Of a stretch of 64,000 bases of DNA, positions 54,379 to 63,067 are shown piece after piece; within the stretch, counting starts at the first letter, position 1; each line of letters opens with the position of its first letter. Location of the stretch: contig NZ_FOQK01000004.1 in assembly GCF_900113715.1 (NCBI RefSeq), positions 102,439-166,438 on the forward strand. The letters run 5' to 3'. The stretch is from Pseudoselenomonas ruminantium. GTDB lineage: Bacteria; Bacillota; Negativicutes; Selenomonadales; Selenomonadaceae. A program made the position numbers and the translations under genes. The notes beneath the pieces were generated by a model. It searched no databases and was not told where the DNA came from. It worked only from the letters and a program-made list of their open reading frames with translations.

Positions 54379-55221
54379 ATGTTTAAGATCCTGAAGAAAG
54401 AGGAGCTTTCCCCGAATGTCTTCTCGATGGATATCGATGCGCCGCGCGTGGCTAAAAAGGCCCAGGCAGGACAGTTCATCGTCCTGCGCGTGGATGAGAA
54501 AGGCGAGCGCATCCCGCTGACGATTGCCAACTTCAACCGTGAGACGGGTGTCGTCAATATCGTCTTCCAGGTCATCGGCGCTTCGACGATGGCGCTGGCA
54601 GCTGTGGAGCCGGGCGAGTCGATCATCGATTTTGTCGGTCCGCTGGGGCAGCCGTCGGAAATCAAGAAATTTGATGGTACGGTTGTCGTCGTCGGTGGTG
54701 GTATCGGTGTCGCACCGACGTTCCCGATTGCCCGTGCCATGAAAGAGGCTGGCAACAAGGTCATCGCCATCATGGGTGCCAAGACGAAGGACATCCTGAT
54801 CATGGAAGATGAGATGAAGGCAGTGACCGATGAGATCCTCATCACGACCGATGATGGTTCACGCGGCATCAAGGGCTTCGTTACCTATGCCGTACAGGAG
54901 CTGGCCCAGCGCGGGGAGAAGATCGCGCAGATCACGGCTATCGGCCCGGTCATCATGATGAAGAGCGTTGCTGACTGCACGCGCGAGCTCGGCATCCCGA
55001 CGGTGGTCAGCCTCAATCCGATCATGGTTGACGGTACGGGCATGTGCGGCGGCTGCCGCGTCCAGGTCGGCGAGGAGACGAAGTTCGCCTGCGTTGATGG
55101 CCCGGAGTTCGATGGACACCTTGTCGATTTCAACGCCCTCATGAGCCGCCAGCGTATGTACCGCGACCTCGAGGCCGAGGAAAAAGACCATATCTGCAAC
55201 ATCGGACTGGGGAGGAAGTAA
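54379..55221 (+). CDS. FAD/NAD-binding, [2Fe-2S] flavoprotein (NfnA / sulfide dehydrogenase beta type)
   Basis: A 280-residue protein of the PyrK/SudB/NfnA group. It has an N-terminal FAD beta barrel (RIPLTIANFNRETG), an NAD-binding domain (VVVVGGGIGVAPTFPIARAM) and a C-terminal [2Fe-2S] cysteine set (MCGGCRVQV...FACVDGPEFDG). Immediately followed by a GltA/NfnB gene (3-bp gap), it probably forms the NADH-dependent ferredoxin:NADP oxidoreductase NfnAB, which bifurcates electrons, although sulfide dehydrogenase or glutamate synthase names are also used. Confidence 0.88.
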   Translation: MFKILKKEELSPNVFSMDIDAPRVAKKAQAGQFIVLRVDEKGERIPLTIANFNRETGVVNIVFQVIGASTMALAAVEPGESIIDFVGPLGQPSEIKKFDGTVVVVGGGIGVAPTFPIARAMKEAGNKVIAIMGAKTKDILIMEDEMKAVTDEILITTDDGSRGIKGFVTYAVQELAQRGEKIAQITAIGPVIMMKSVADCTRELGIPTVVSLNPIMVDGTGMCGGCRVQVGEETKFACVDGPEFDGHLVDFNALMSRQRMYRDLEAEEKDHICNIGLGRK

Positions 55222-55224
55222 GCA

Positions 55225-56631
55225 ATGGCTCTGTCTTTGAAGAAACACGAAATGCCGGTACAGGACCCGAAAGTCCGTGCCCATAATTTTGACGAAGTAG
55301 CCTTGGGCTACGATGAAGAAACGGCTGTCGCTGAGGCTGAGCGCTGCCTGCACTGCAAGATCCCGCAGTGCCGCAAGGGCTGCCCGGTGTCGGTCGACAT
55401 CCCGGAGTTCATCGGCAAGATCAAAGAGCGCGATTTTGACGGCGCTATCGAGAAAATCAAGGAAGCCAATGCGCTGCCAGCTGTCTGCGGCCGTGTCTGC
55501 CCCCAGGAGAACCAGTGCGAGAAATACTGCGTGCTGGCCAAGAAGGGCGAGTCGGTTGGCATCGGCCGTCTCGAGCGTTTTGTTGCTGACCGCCATATGG
55601 CCAAGAATGAGGAAGTGAAACCGATCGCCTTTGCCGAAGATGCGCAGAAGGTAGCCGTACTGGGCTCTGGCCCCTCCGGCCTTTCCTGTGCTGGTGACCT
55701 GGCCAAGAAGGGCTACAAGGTCACGGTCTTCGAGGCGCTGCATAAGGCTGGCGGCGTCCTGTCCTACGGCATCCCGGAATTCCGCCTGCCGAAGGATAAA
55801 GTCGTCAAGAAGGAAATCGAGAACATCGAGAAGCTCGGTGTCCGATTCGAGCTTGATTCGGTGGCTGGCCGTCTGTTCACAGTGGATGAGCTTATGGAAG
55901 AAGAGGGCTTTGATGCTGTATTCATCGGTACGGGGGCTGGCCTGCCGCGTTTCCAGGGCATCCCGGGCGAGGGGCTCAACGGTGTTTACTCGGCCAATGA
56001 GTTCCTGACGCGCTGCAATCTGATGAAGGCCTATAAGTTCCCTGAATATGCGACGCCAATCAAGGTCGGCAAGAATGTCGCTATCATCGGCGGCGGCAAT
56101 GTTGCTATGGATGCAGCCCGCACGGCCCTGCGCCTGGGCGCGGAGCATGTCTATATCGTCTATCGCCGCAGCGAGGCTGAGCTGCCGGCCCGCAAGGAGG
56201 AAGTCGAGCATGCCAAAGAAGAGGGCATCGACTTCAAGCTGCTCAATAATCCGGTCGAGATTCTTGGTGATGAGAATGGCTGGGTCAAGGGCATGACCTG
56301 CATCCGCATGGAACTCGGTGAACCCGATGAGTCGGGGCGCCGCCGGCCGGTGGCTGTTGCGGGCTCAGAGTTTGAGCTGGCTGTCGATACGGTCATTGTC
56401 TCCATCGGTACGGGGCCGAATCCGATCATCGCGCATACGACACCGGGCCTTGCGACGACCAAACGCGGCAACATCGAGGCCGATGAAGAGTCCTGCGCCA
56501 CGTCCAAGCCGGGCGTATTCGCTGGTGGCGATATCGTAACGGGTGCTGCCACGGTAATCCTCGCCATGGGGGCAGGCCGCAAGGCAGCAGCTGCTATTGA
56601 CGAGTATTTGCAGAAAAAGAAGAACAACTGA
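55225..56631 (+). CDS. gltA: NADPH-dependent glutamate synthase small-subunit type flavoprotein (NfnB/GltA)
   Basis: A 468-residue FAD/NADP protein. The N-terminus carries [4Fe-4S] cysteines (CLHCKIPQCRKGCPVSVDI and VCGRVCPQENQCEKYC), followed by an FAD site VAVLGSGPSGLSCAGDLAKK and an NADP site NVAIIGGGNVAMDAARTALR. No glutamine amidotransferase domain is encoded nearby, so with the preceding gene NfnAB-type electron bifurcation is more likely than real glutamate synthase. GGGGAGG precedes the ATG. Confidence 0.9.
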   Translation: MALSLKKHEMPVQDPKVRAHNFDEVALGYDEETAVAEAERCLHCKIPQCRKGCPVSVDIPEFIGKIKERDFDGAIEKIKEANALPAVCGRVCPQENQCEKYCVLAKKGESVGIGRLERFVADRHMAKNEEVKPIAFAEDAQKVAVLGSGPSGLSCAGDLAKKGYKVTVFEALHKAGGVLSYGIPEFRLPKDKVVKKEIENIEKLGVRFELDSVAGRLFTVDELMEEEGFDAVFIGTGAGLPRFQGIPGEGLNGVYSANEFLTRCNLMKAYKFPEYATPIKVGKNVAIIGGGNVAMDAARTALRLGAEHVYIVYRRSEAELPARKEEVEHAKEEGIDFKLLNNPVEILGDENGWVKGMTCIRMELGEPDESGRRRPVAVAGSEFELAVDTVIVSIGTGPNPIIAHTTPGLATTKRGNIEADEESCATSKPGVFAGGDIVTGAATVILAMGAGRKAAAAIDEYLQKKKNN

Positions 56632-56666
56632 TAGAACCATATTCGGTCAAGGGTGACCGCAGGTAG

Positions 56667-56703
56667 TCCGTCCCGGCAGTATCAGAAGCTGGGGCGGATT
56701 TAT
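56667..56703 (+). terminator. Possible weak terminator after gltA
   Basis: TCCGTCCC and GGGGCGGA pair (one G-U) around a 16-base loop, followed by TTTATCG. The tail is weak. Confidence 0.35.
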
Positions 56704-56732
56704 CGTTGGTTCAAGGGAGAGGGAAACAGGAA

Positions 56733-57308
56733 ATGAATTTTGCTGCCATTGACTTCGAGACGGCAACGTCGGCCAGGGATTCTGCCTGCAGCGTAGCTGT
56801 CGTCGAGGTCAAGGAAGGAAAACTTTATGATTCGTATTACACGCTGATCCAGCCGCCGGGGAACCGTTATAACTGGTTCAATACGCGCATCCATGGCATC
56901 ACGCGTGAGGATACGGCTGCGGCGCCGTGCTTTGCAGCTATATGGCCGGAACTGCGGCAGCATCTCGAGGGGCGGATCGTCGTGGCACACAATGCCCGCT
57001 TCGATATGGGCGTGCTGGGAGCCTGCCTAGCGAGGGAAGGCCTGGCAACGCCGGACTTTGCATACTGCGACACGGTCGCTATTTCGCGCAAGGCCTGGCC
57101 GGAGCTTGCCAATCATAAGCTTGATACGGTGGGCAGTTTCCTGCATATCGAGTTCAATCATCACAATGCATTGGATGATGCGCGCACCTGCGCGTATATC
57201 CCCGTGGCGGCTGCCAAGGAGATGGCAGTGGACAGCCTGCAGGGACTGACGGCTCAGCTGGGGATACGGGTGCAGCCATTTGGTGTGAGAAAGGGGAGTA
57301 GACGATGA
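56733..57308 (+). CDS. DnaQ-like 3'-5' exonuclease
   Basis: A 191-residue DEDDh exonuclease, related to the DNA polymerase III epsilon proofreading domain. ExoI is FAAIDFETAT, ExoII is VVAHNARFDMGVL and ExoIII is HHNALDDARTCAYI. It lacks the C-terminal polymerase-binding region of epsilon, and has about 20 residues after the domain. The ATG at 56733 follows ACAGGAA closely. It overlaps the DUF523 gene by 4 bp. Confidence 0.88.
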   Translation: MNFAAIDFETATSARDSACSVAVVEVKEGKLYDSYYTLIQPPGNRYNWFNTRIHGITREDTAAAPCFAAIWPELRQHLEGRIVVAHNARFDMGVLGACLAREGLATPDFAYCDTVAISRKAWPELANHKLDTVGSFLHIEFNHHNALDDARTCAYIPVAAAKEMAVDSLQGLTAQLGIRVQPFGVRKGSRR

Positions 57309-57802
57309 TTTTAGTAAGTGCATGTCTGCTGGGACATAAGGTGAAATACAGTGGCGGGGCCAATACTCACGAACTGCTGCTCAAGTATAACGAGCGGGGC
57401 CGGTTCATCGCGGTCTGTCCCGAATGCTTTGCGATGCTGCCCGTGCCGCGTCCTTGCGTAGAGCTCCAGGGCGGTACAGGCAAGAAGGTTTTGTCGGGCA
57501 AGGCTAAGGCCATGGATGAGAATGGGCGGGATATGACGCAGTATTTCCTGACCGGTGCCGACAAGGTGCTCAAGATAGCCGAAGCCTATCATGCGAAGGT
57601 GGCGATCCTCAAGGAAGGCAGCCCATCCTGCGGCGTCAAGAAAATCTACAATGGCAATTTCGAAGACAAGAAGATCAAGGGTCAGGGCGTGACGACGGCC
57701 CTGCTGCAGAAGCATGGCATCACGGTCTATTCGGACAAGGATATGACGGTGGGCCGCTTGGAGGAACTCATCGCTGAGGATATGCGCCGCGACCGCATCT
57801 GA
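57305..57802 (+). CDS. DUF523 family protein
   Basis: A 165-residue protein of the DUF523 (YbbK-like) family. It begins ILVSACLLGHKVKYSGG and contains CPECFAMLPVPRPCVELQGG and KEGSPSCGVKKIYNGNF, cysteine-bearing motifs that may bind a metal or cluster. The function is not known. It is translationally coupled to the exonuclease (ATGA). Confidence 0.88.
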   Translation: MILVSACLLGHKVKYSGGANTHELLLKYNERGRFIAVCPECFAMLPVPRPCVELQGGTGKKVLSGKAKAMDENGRDMTQYFLTGADKVLKIAEAYHAKVAILKEGSPSCGVKKIYNGNFEDKKIKGQGVTTALLQKHGITVYSDKDMTVGRLEELIAEDMRRDRI

Positions 57803-57832
57803 AAAATTTTTTCATGATATGAAAAAAAGGGG

Positions 57833-57861
57833 TTGCATTATGCGAAGAAATCCCGTATAAT
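57833..57861 (+). promoter_or_regulatory. tRNA cluster promoter
   Basis: TTGCAT (57833-57838), a 17-bp spacer and TATAAT (57856-57861) lie 35 bp before the first tRNA. A TGACAC/GTGTCA hairpin occupies the transcript leader (57871-57886). Confidence 0.85.
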
Positions 57862-57896
57862 ATCTTTTGTTGACACGAGAGTGTCACAAGAGTTAT

Positions 57897-57972
57897 TCCT
57901 CGATAGCTCAGCCGGTAGAGCACCTGACTGTTAATCAGGCTGTCGCAGGTTCGAATCCTGCTCGAGGAGCCA
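57897..57972 (+). tRNA. tRNA-Asn (GTT)
   Basis: A 76-base cloverleaf with acceptor TCCTCGA/TCGAGGA, anticodon loop CTGTTAA (anticodon GTT) within CCTGA/TCAGG, T loop TTCGAAT and encoded CCA. Confidence 0.97.
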
Positions 57973-57975
57973 TAT

Positions 57976-58050
57976 GGCGCGTTGGTCAAGTGGTTAAGAC
58001 ACCGCCCTTTCACGGCGGCTTCATGGGTTCGAATCCCATACGCGTCACCA
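57976..58050 (+). tRNA. tRNA-Glu (TTC)
   Basis: A 75-base cloverleaf with acceptor GGCGCGT/ACGCGTC (one G-U), anticodon stem CCGCC/GGCGG with loop CTTTCAC (anticodon TTC), T loop TTCGAAT and encoded CCA. Confidence 0.97.
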
Positions 58051-58055
58051 TTTCC

Positions 58056-58131
58056 GGGCGATTAGCTCAGCTGGGAGAGCGCTTGCCTTACAAGCAAGAT
58101 GTCAGCAGTTCGATCCTGTTATCGCCCACCA
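58056..58131 (+). tRNA. tRNA-Val (TAC)
   Basis: A 76-base cloverleaf with acceptor GGGCGAT/ATCGCCC, anticodon stem CTTGC/GCAAG with loop CTTACAA (anticodon TAC), T loop TTCGATC and encoded CCA. Confidence 0.97.
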
Positions 58132-58141
58132 TTCAAAAATA

Positions 58142-58168
58142 TAGGCTGCCGAAGGGCGGCCTTTTTTG
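58142..58168 (+). terminator. Terminator of the tRNA cluster
   Basis: GGCTGCC and GGCGGCC (one G-U) around a GAAG loop, followed by six T. Confidence 0.85.
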
Positions 58169-58203
58169 TTATCGGCAGTGTCAGAGGAACAGGAGGTTTG
58201 TGC

Positions 58204-58737
58204 ATGAATACGGAAGAACGCCGGGAACATTTACTCAAACGCCTGCGTGAGGCAGAGCAGCCGCTCACGGGAACCAAGCTGTCGCGGGAATTTGCCGTGA
58301 GCCGGCAGATCATCGTCGGCGATATCAGCATCCTGCGGGCTCAGGGCGTGCAGATCTTTGCAACGCCCCGCGGGTATATCCTGCCGCAGGAGCAGCCTGA
58401 GGCCAGCCGCATGGTGACGCTGGTCTGCCAGCACGACGCAGCTGGCATGGAGCAGGAGCTCTTGGCCATCGTCGACAATGGCGGGGCGGTGCTCGATGTC
58501 ATCGTTGAGCATCCGCTCTATGGCCCCATCCGCGGCGACCTGCTGCTGGAGAACCGCCGGGATGTCCGCGCCTTCCTGTCCAAGATGCAGAAATGCCAGG
58601 CCAATCCCTTGCTCGTCGTGACGGGGGGCATCCATATGCATACGGTGCGGGTTCCCGATGAGGAAACCCTGCAGGCTATCCGTGCAGATCTGCGGGGCCT
58701 GCACATCCTCGTGGAGGATGGCGTGGCCCGGGGCTGA
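58204..58737 (+). CDS. niaR: NAD biosynthesis repressor NiaR
   Basis: A 177-residue niacin-responsive regulator. It has an N-terminal winged helix (QPLTGTKLSREFAVSRQIIV) and a C-terminal 3H domain with the three histidines in VCQHDAAG, VEHPLYGPI and GGIHMHTV, which bind metal and niacin. It represses NAD synthesis and niacin uptake genes in Firmicutes; no target gene is seen in this window. The ATG follows AGGAGG. It sits right after the tRNA terminator. Confidence 0.9.
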   Translation: MNTEERREHLLKRLREAEQPLTGTKLSREFAVSRQIIVGDISILRAQGVQIFATPRGYILPQEQPEASRMVTLVCQHDAAGMEQELLAIVDNGGAVLDVIVEHPLYGPIRGDLLLENRRDVRAFLSKMQKCQANPLLVVTGGIHMHTVRVPDEETLQAIRADLRGLHILVEDGVARG

Positions 58738-58739
58738 TA

Positions 58740-58768
58740 TTGCGTGGCAATTCCCTTCGTAGTATAAT
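58740..58768 (+). promoter_or_regulatory. Promoter of HD hydrolase-glnS unit
   Basis: TTGCGT (58740-58745), a 17-bp spacer and TATAAT (58763-58768) lie 51 bp before the HD gene. Confidence 0.65.
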
Positions 58769-58819
58769 TATAATGTTTTCATGCAGTGACAAAGGTATTT
58801 ATAGTAAGGAAGACGATTC

Positions 58820-59620
58820 GTGGAAGAATTACTGAAGAAAATGCACACATGGATGGACGCCTATATGAAGCGTTTTGTCACCGATGACGAAGAAGTCATG
58901 CAGGGCATACGCATCAAGATGATCCATACCGGCTATGTCACGGCCATTGCCCGTGAGCTGGCGCAGGAATTGGCGCTTTGCCAGCATGACGTACAGCTGG
59001 CTGAGATCATGGGGCTGTTCCATGATGTGGGACGGTTCCGCCAGTACAGCATCTACAAGACCTTCAACGATGCGCAGTCAGAGGATCATGCCGATCTCGG
59101 GCTAAAGGTGCTGGCCGAAGAGATGCCGTATCTTGAGGCGTTGGCGGCAGAGGAGGCAGAGCTGGTGCGCTTTGCCATCCGCAATCACAACAAGAAGGAA
59201 ATCGAGCCGACGGAAGACAAGCGCAAGCTGCTGTTTGCCCGTCTCCTGCGCGATGCAGACAAGCTCGATATCTACCGCGTGCTCTCGCCCTATCTGACAC
59301 CGGATGGTGTCGATAAGGCGCCGAAATTCATCAAGGCTGATGCGAGCCAGCTCGTGAGTCCGGACTTTGTCCGCGACTTTGCCGAGGGCAAGCAGGCCGA
59401 CTATCATCGTCTGCGCACCCATGGCGACCGCAAGCTGGTGCGGCTCATGTGGGTCTACGATGTCAACTTCAGCTGGACGCTGCGCAAGATGGTCGAGCGC
59501 GGCTATATCGACCTCATCATCAAGTATCTTCCTGAGCAGGAGGGGCTTGATGTCGGCATCCGCCGCTTGCGCCAATATATAGAAGAAAAATGCGCGGTCA
59601 AAGACCGTGTGGATGTATAA
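58820..59620 (+). CDS. HD domain-containing hydrolase
   Basis: A 266-residue metal-dependent phosphohydrolase of the HD superfamily. HxxAR-like [20 protein letters not shown], the HD pair in [15 protein letters not shown], the [15 protein letters not shown] segment and the distal [13 protein letters not shown]sp supply the metal site. The substrate is unknown. The start is GTG at 58820 after AAGGAAG. glnS begins 13 bp after the stop, so the two are co-transcribed. Confidence 0.85.
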   Translation: MEELLKKMHTWMDAYMKRFVTDDEEVMQGIRIKMIHTGYVTAIARELAQELALCQHDVQLAEIMGLFHDVGRFRQYSIYKTFNDAQSEDHADLGLKVLAEEMPYLEALAAEEAELVRFAIRNHNKKEIEPTEDKRKLLFARLLRDADKLDIYRVLSPYLTPDGVDKAPKFIKADASQLVSPDFVRDFAEGKQADYHRLRTHGDRKLVRLMWVYDVNFSWTLRKMVERGYIDLIIKYLPEQEGLDVGIRRLRQYIEEKCAVKDRVDV

Positions 59621-59633
59621 AGGAGAGAATCAC

Positions 59634-61310
59634 ATGGCAGAGAATACGACAATCGCTACGAATTTTGTTCAGAATGCGATTGAGGATGACCTGAAAAATG
59701 GCAAATATACGGAGGGCATTCATACGCGCTTCCCACCTGAGCCGAATGGCTATCTCCATATTGGTCACGCAAAGTCCATTTGCCTGAACTTCGGCCTGGC
59801 TGAGTACAATCATGGCCTTTGCAACCTGCGCTTCGACGATACGAATCCGACGAAGGAGGATACGGAGTACGTCGACTCCATCCAGGAGGACATCCATTGG
59901 CTCGGCTTCTCGTGGCAGAACCGCATGTATTATGCCTCGGACTACTTCGATAAGCTCTATGACTATGCGGTCGAGCTCATCAAGAAGGGCCTGGCTTATG
60001 TGGATGACCTCACGGCTGAGGAGATCAAGCAGTACCGCGGCACGCTGACGGAGCCGGGCAAGGAAAGTCCGTACCGCAACCGCAGCGTCGAGGAGAACCT
60101 TGACTTGTTTGCCCGTATGAAGGCTGGCGAATTCGCCGATGGAGAGAAGGTACTGCGCGCGAAGATCGACATGGCTTCGCCGAATATGGTCATGCGCGAT
60201 ACGGTCATCTACCGCATCGCCCACGCCCATCATCATCGTACGGGAGATGCCTGGTGCATCTATCCGATGTACGACTTTGCCCATCCGCTGTCGGATGCCA
60301 TCGAGGGCATCACGCATTCGGTCTGCACGCTCGAGTTTGAGGAGCACCGTCCGTTCTACGACTGGCTCCTGGAGTCACTGGGCTTTGACGTCAATACGCG
60401 CCCGCGTCAGATTGAGTTTGCACGTCTCAATCTCACGAACACGGTCACGAGCAAGCGCAAGCTGCGCCAGCTTGTCGAAGAGGGCTATGTACGCGGCTGG
60501 GACGATCCGCGCATGCCGACCATTTCGGGCCTGCGCCGCCGCGGTTATACGCCGGCATCGCTGCGCAACTTCTGTGAGGAGATCGGCGTCGCCAAGGGCA
60601 ACAGCCTGGTCGATGTCAGCATGCTTGAGCACTGCGTACGCGATGACCTCAATGAGCATGCGGACCGCGTCATGGCAGTGCTGCGTCCGCTGAAGGTCGT
60701 CATCACGAACTATCCGGAGGATAAAGAGGAGTACCTGCTGGCTGACAACAATCCGATGCATGGTGGCAGCCGCTTCGTGCCGTTCTCCCGCGAGATCTAT
60801 ATCGAGCAGGAAGACTTCATGGAGGAGCCGCCGAAGAAGTATTTCCGCCTCAAGCCGGGCGGGGAGGTCCGCCTCAAGCATGCGTACATCATCAAGTGCG
60901 AGGAAGTCGTGAAGGATGCAGACGGCAATGTTGTCGAGCTTCGCTGCACCGCGGATCTTGAATCCAAGACGGGCGGTGCTACGGCTGGCCGCAAGATCAA
61001 GGGCACGATCCACTGGGTAGCTGCCAAGACAGCACTGCCGGCCGAGGTACGCCTCTATGACTACCTGCTCGAAACCGATGAGAACGGCAACCTGCCGGAT
61101 GACTTCATCGCTGCGCTCAACAAGACGTCGCTGGAAGTCATCGAGAACGCCTGGATCGAGCCGAGCGTCAAGCTCACGGCTGCTGGTACGCACTACCAGT
61201 TCCTGCGCGAGGGCTATTTCGTTGTCGATCCGGACACGACGCCGGATAAGCTGGTCTTCAACCGTGTGGTTGGCCTGCGTGACAGCTGGGCTAAAGTAAA
61301 GAAGGGATAA
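59634..61310 (+). CDS. glnS: Glutaminyl-tRNA synthetase
   Basis: A 558-residue class I synthetase. The HIGH motif is [12 protein letters not shown] and the KMSKS equivalent is [22 protein letters not shown] with the FRFDDTNP-like [19 protein letters not shown] is diagnostic of GlnRS rather than GluRS, and the C-terminal anticodon beta barrels follow. Most Firmicutes lack GlnRS and make Gln-tRNA by amidation, so its presence is notable, though it is known in some Negativicutes. The ATG at 59634 is preceded by AAGGAG. Confidence 0.95.
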   Translation: MAENTTIATNFVQNAIEDDLKNGKYTEGIHTRFPPEPNGYLHIGHAKSICLNFGLAEYNHGLCNLRFDDTNPTKEDTEYVDSIQEDIHWLGFSWQNRMYYASDYFDKLYDYAVELIKKGLAYVDDLTAEEIKQYRGTLTEPGKESPYRNRSVEENLDLFARMKAGEFADGEKVLRAKIDMASPNMVMRDTVIYRIAHAHHHRTGDAWCIYPMYDFAHPLSDAIEGITHSVCTLEFEEHRPFYDWLLESLGFDVNTRPRQIEFARLNLTNTVTSKRKLRQLVEEGYVRGWDDPRMPTISGLRRRGYTPASLRNFCEEIGVAKGNSLVDVSMLEHCVRDDLNEHADRVMAVLRPLKVVITNYPEDKEEYLLADNNPMHGGSRFVPFSREIYIEQEDFMEEPPKKYFRLKPGGEVRLKHAYIIKCEEVVKDADGNVVELRCTADLESKTGGATAGRKIKGTIHWVAAKTALPAEVRLYDYLLETDENGNLPDDFIAALNKTSLEVIENAWIEPSVKLTAAGTHYQFLREGYFVVDPDTTPDKLVFNRVVGLRDSWAKVKKG

Positions 61311-61311
61311 C

Positions 61312-61623
61312 ATGAGCAAGATTCCAAAGGGACTTACTGATAAGGATATGTTCCAGAATTACGTGGAGGAGGAATCCCTTGAGGATGCCTTTGTCAAGGC
61401 TGAGAAGCTCGCGGACAAAAAACGCCGGGAGCAGGCGGCAGCAGAGCCGCCCGCTGAGCTTAGCCGGGCTGGGTTTACACCGGCGCTTACTGAGGATCTT
61501 GGCAAGGCTCTGATGGTGCTCAAGATGGAACTTTTCCGCGAGGGTATCCAGCATTATACGTTCAAGATCAAGCGCGATGGTGAAAATATCGTGCTGACCC
61601 CGAAGTATAAAAAAGAGAAATAA
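61312..61623 (+). CDS. Unknown small protein after glnS
   Basis: A 103-residue protein starting one base after the glnS stop, with a weak Shine-Dalgarno (GAAGGGA). It is highly charged, without signal or membrane helix. An Ala/Arg/Lys-rich middle (about residues 30-50) is followed by LTEDLGKALMVLKMELFREG and YTFKIKRDGENIVLTPKYKK. I recognise no family. Its tight spacing suggests translation coupled to glnS. Confidence 0.7.
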   Translation: MSKIPKGLTDKDMFQNYVEEESLEDAFVKAEKLADKKRREQAAAEPPAELSRAGFTPALTEDLGKALMVLKMELFREGIQHYTFKIKRDGENIVLTPKYKKEK

Positions 61624-61658
61624 GCGAATTCAAAGACTATGGAAAGAAGTGGATTGCA

Positions 61659-62942
61659 TTGTTAAGCAGCACAACCCTGGCGGTCATCATCTTTGTGGCT
61701 GCCTATGCGCTGATTATTTCGGAGAAGGTGCATCGCACCATCGTGGGAATTTTCGGTGCTATGCTGATGATTCTCTGTGGTATCATCAGTCAGGAAACTG
61801 CTATTCATCATATTGATTTCAATACGTTGGGCCTGTTGATGGGCATGATGATTATCGTTAACATCACAAGTGAGACTGGCCTGTTCAACTTCCTGGCTAT
61901 TTGGGCGGCTAAGAAGGTAAAGGCACGTCCGATTGCGCTGCTCGTGGCATTGTCAGCGCTTACGATGATTTGCTCGGCGCTGCTCGATAACGTTACGACG
62001 GTACTGCTGACGGTTCCAATTACTTTCAGCATCACAGCGCAGCTCAAGGTGGATGTGAAGCCGTATCTTATCGCTCAGATCCTGTCGTCGAACATCGGCG
62101 GCACGGCGACGCTGATCGGTGACCCGCCGAACATCATGATCGGCAGTGCCGTCGGCCTGAACTTCATGGATTTTATCGCCAACCTAACCGGCGTGTCCAT
62201 CGTGATTTTCTTGGTCGTCCAGGCACTCTTGATCCTGCTTTATGGCAAGGAGCTCAAGACTCAGCCGGAGCTGCAGGAGAAGGTCATGCGCCTCAACGCG
62301 AAGAGCCAGATTTCCGACGTCAAGCTGCTCAAGAAATGCTTGTTTGTCATTTTCGTCACGATCTCGCTGTTTGTCATGCACGGTGCCTTGGGGCTGGAGA
62401 CGGCAACGGCAGCGCTCACGGGCGCAGGCCTCCTGCTGCTCATCACGTTCACGCGCAATGAGCCCATGATTGCCAAGGTGCTCTCGAAAGTCGAGTGGCT
62501 GGCCATCTTCTTCTTCGCGGGCCTGTTCGTGCTCGTTGGCGCTTTAGTGGAGACGGGCGTCATCGAGATGCTGGCTGCTGAGGCCATCAAACTCACCCAT
62601 GGCGATGTCACGGCCACGGCAGTGCTGATTCTCTGGATGAGCGCTATCGCTTCGGCTTTCATCGACAACATCCCGTTTGTGGCAACGCTGATTCCGCTGA
62701 TCCAGGATATGGGCCAGATGGGACTTACGAACCTTGATCCGCTCTGGTGGTCGCTGGCACTTGGTGCCTGCCTCGGCGGCAATGGTACATTGATCGGTGC
62801 GAGCGCTAACGTTGTCGTGGCTTCGATGGCTACACAGCGTGGCCGCCAGATTTCATTCCTGGGCTTTATGAAAGTGGCATTCCCGGTCATGGTGCTGACG
62901 ATTATCATGGCAAATATATATGTATGGCTGCGTTATCTCTGA
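61659..62942 (+). CDS. ArsB/NhaD (SLC13-like) family transporter
   Basis: A 427-residue membrane protein with about eleven helices of the ion-transporter superfamily. The hairpin motifs GGTATLIGDPPNIMIGSAVG and GGNGTLIGASANVVVA mark the two inverted halves and are typical of ArsB/NhaD-like proteins. The substrate could be arsenite, Na+/H+ or an organic anion; no ars genes are near. The start is TTG at 61659, 36 bp after the small ORF. A terminator follows. Confidence 0.88.
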   Translation: MLSSTTLAVIIFVAAYALIISEKVHRTIVGIFGAMLMILCGIISQETAIHHIDFNTLGLLMGMMIIVNITSETGLFNFLAIWAAKKVKARPIALLVALSALTMICSALLDNVTTVLLTVPITFSITAQLKVDVKPYLIAQILSSNIGGTATLIGDPPNIMIGSAVGLNFMDFIANLTGVSIVIFLVVQALLILLYGKELKTQPELQEKVMRLNAKSQISDVKLLKKCLFVIFVTISLFVMHGALGLETATAALTGAGLLLLITFTRNEPMIAKVLSKVEWLAIFFFAGLFVLVGALVETGVIEMLAAEAIKLTHGDVTATAVLILWMSAIASAFIDNIPFVATLIPLIQDMGQMGLTNLDPLWWSLALGACLGGNGTLIGASANVVVASMATQRGRQISFLGFMKVAFPVMVLTIIMANIYVWLRYL

Positions 62943-62960
62943 TAGCGTTGCAGACGTGTC

Positions 62961-62995
62961 ATGTCCTTCCGGATTAACGGGAGGACATTTTTTTG
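62961..62995 (+). terminator. Terminator after the ArsB/NhaD-type gene
   Basis: ATGTCCTTCCG and CGGGAGGACAT pair (one G-U), followed by a run of seven T. Confidence 0.85.
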
Positions 62996-63067
62996 AAGCA
63001 GGATTTTTTCTATTCTTGTTGAATCCTAACTTGTATGAAATTTTTCAAGTCAACAGGAGGAAAGTGG

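Noticed and set aside
57801..57830. Terminator after the DUF523 gene from TTTTTTCAT/ATGAAAAAA
   Set aside because: The stem has almost no G-C pairs and would be too unstable for a confident call.
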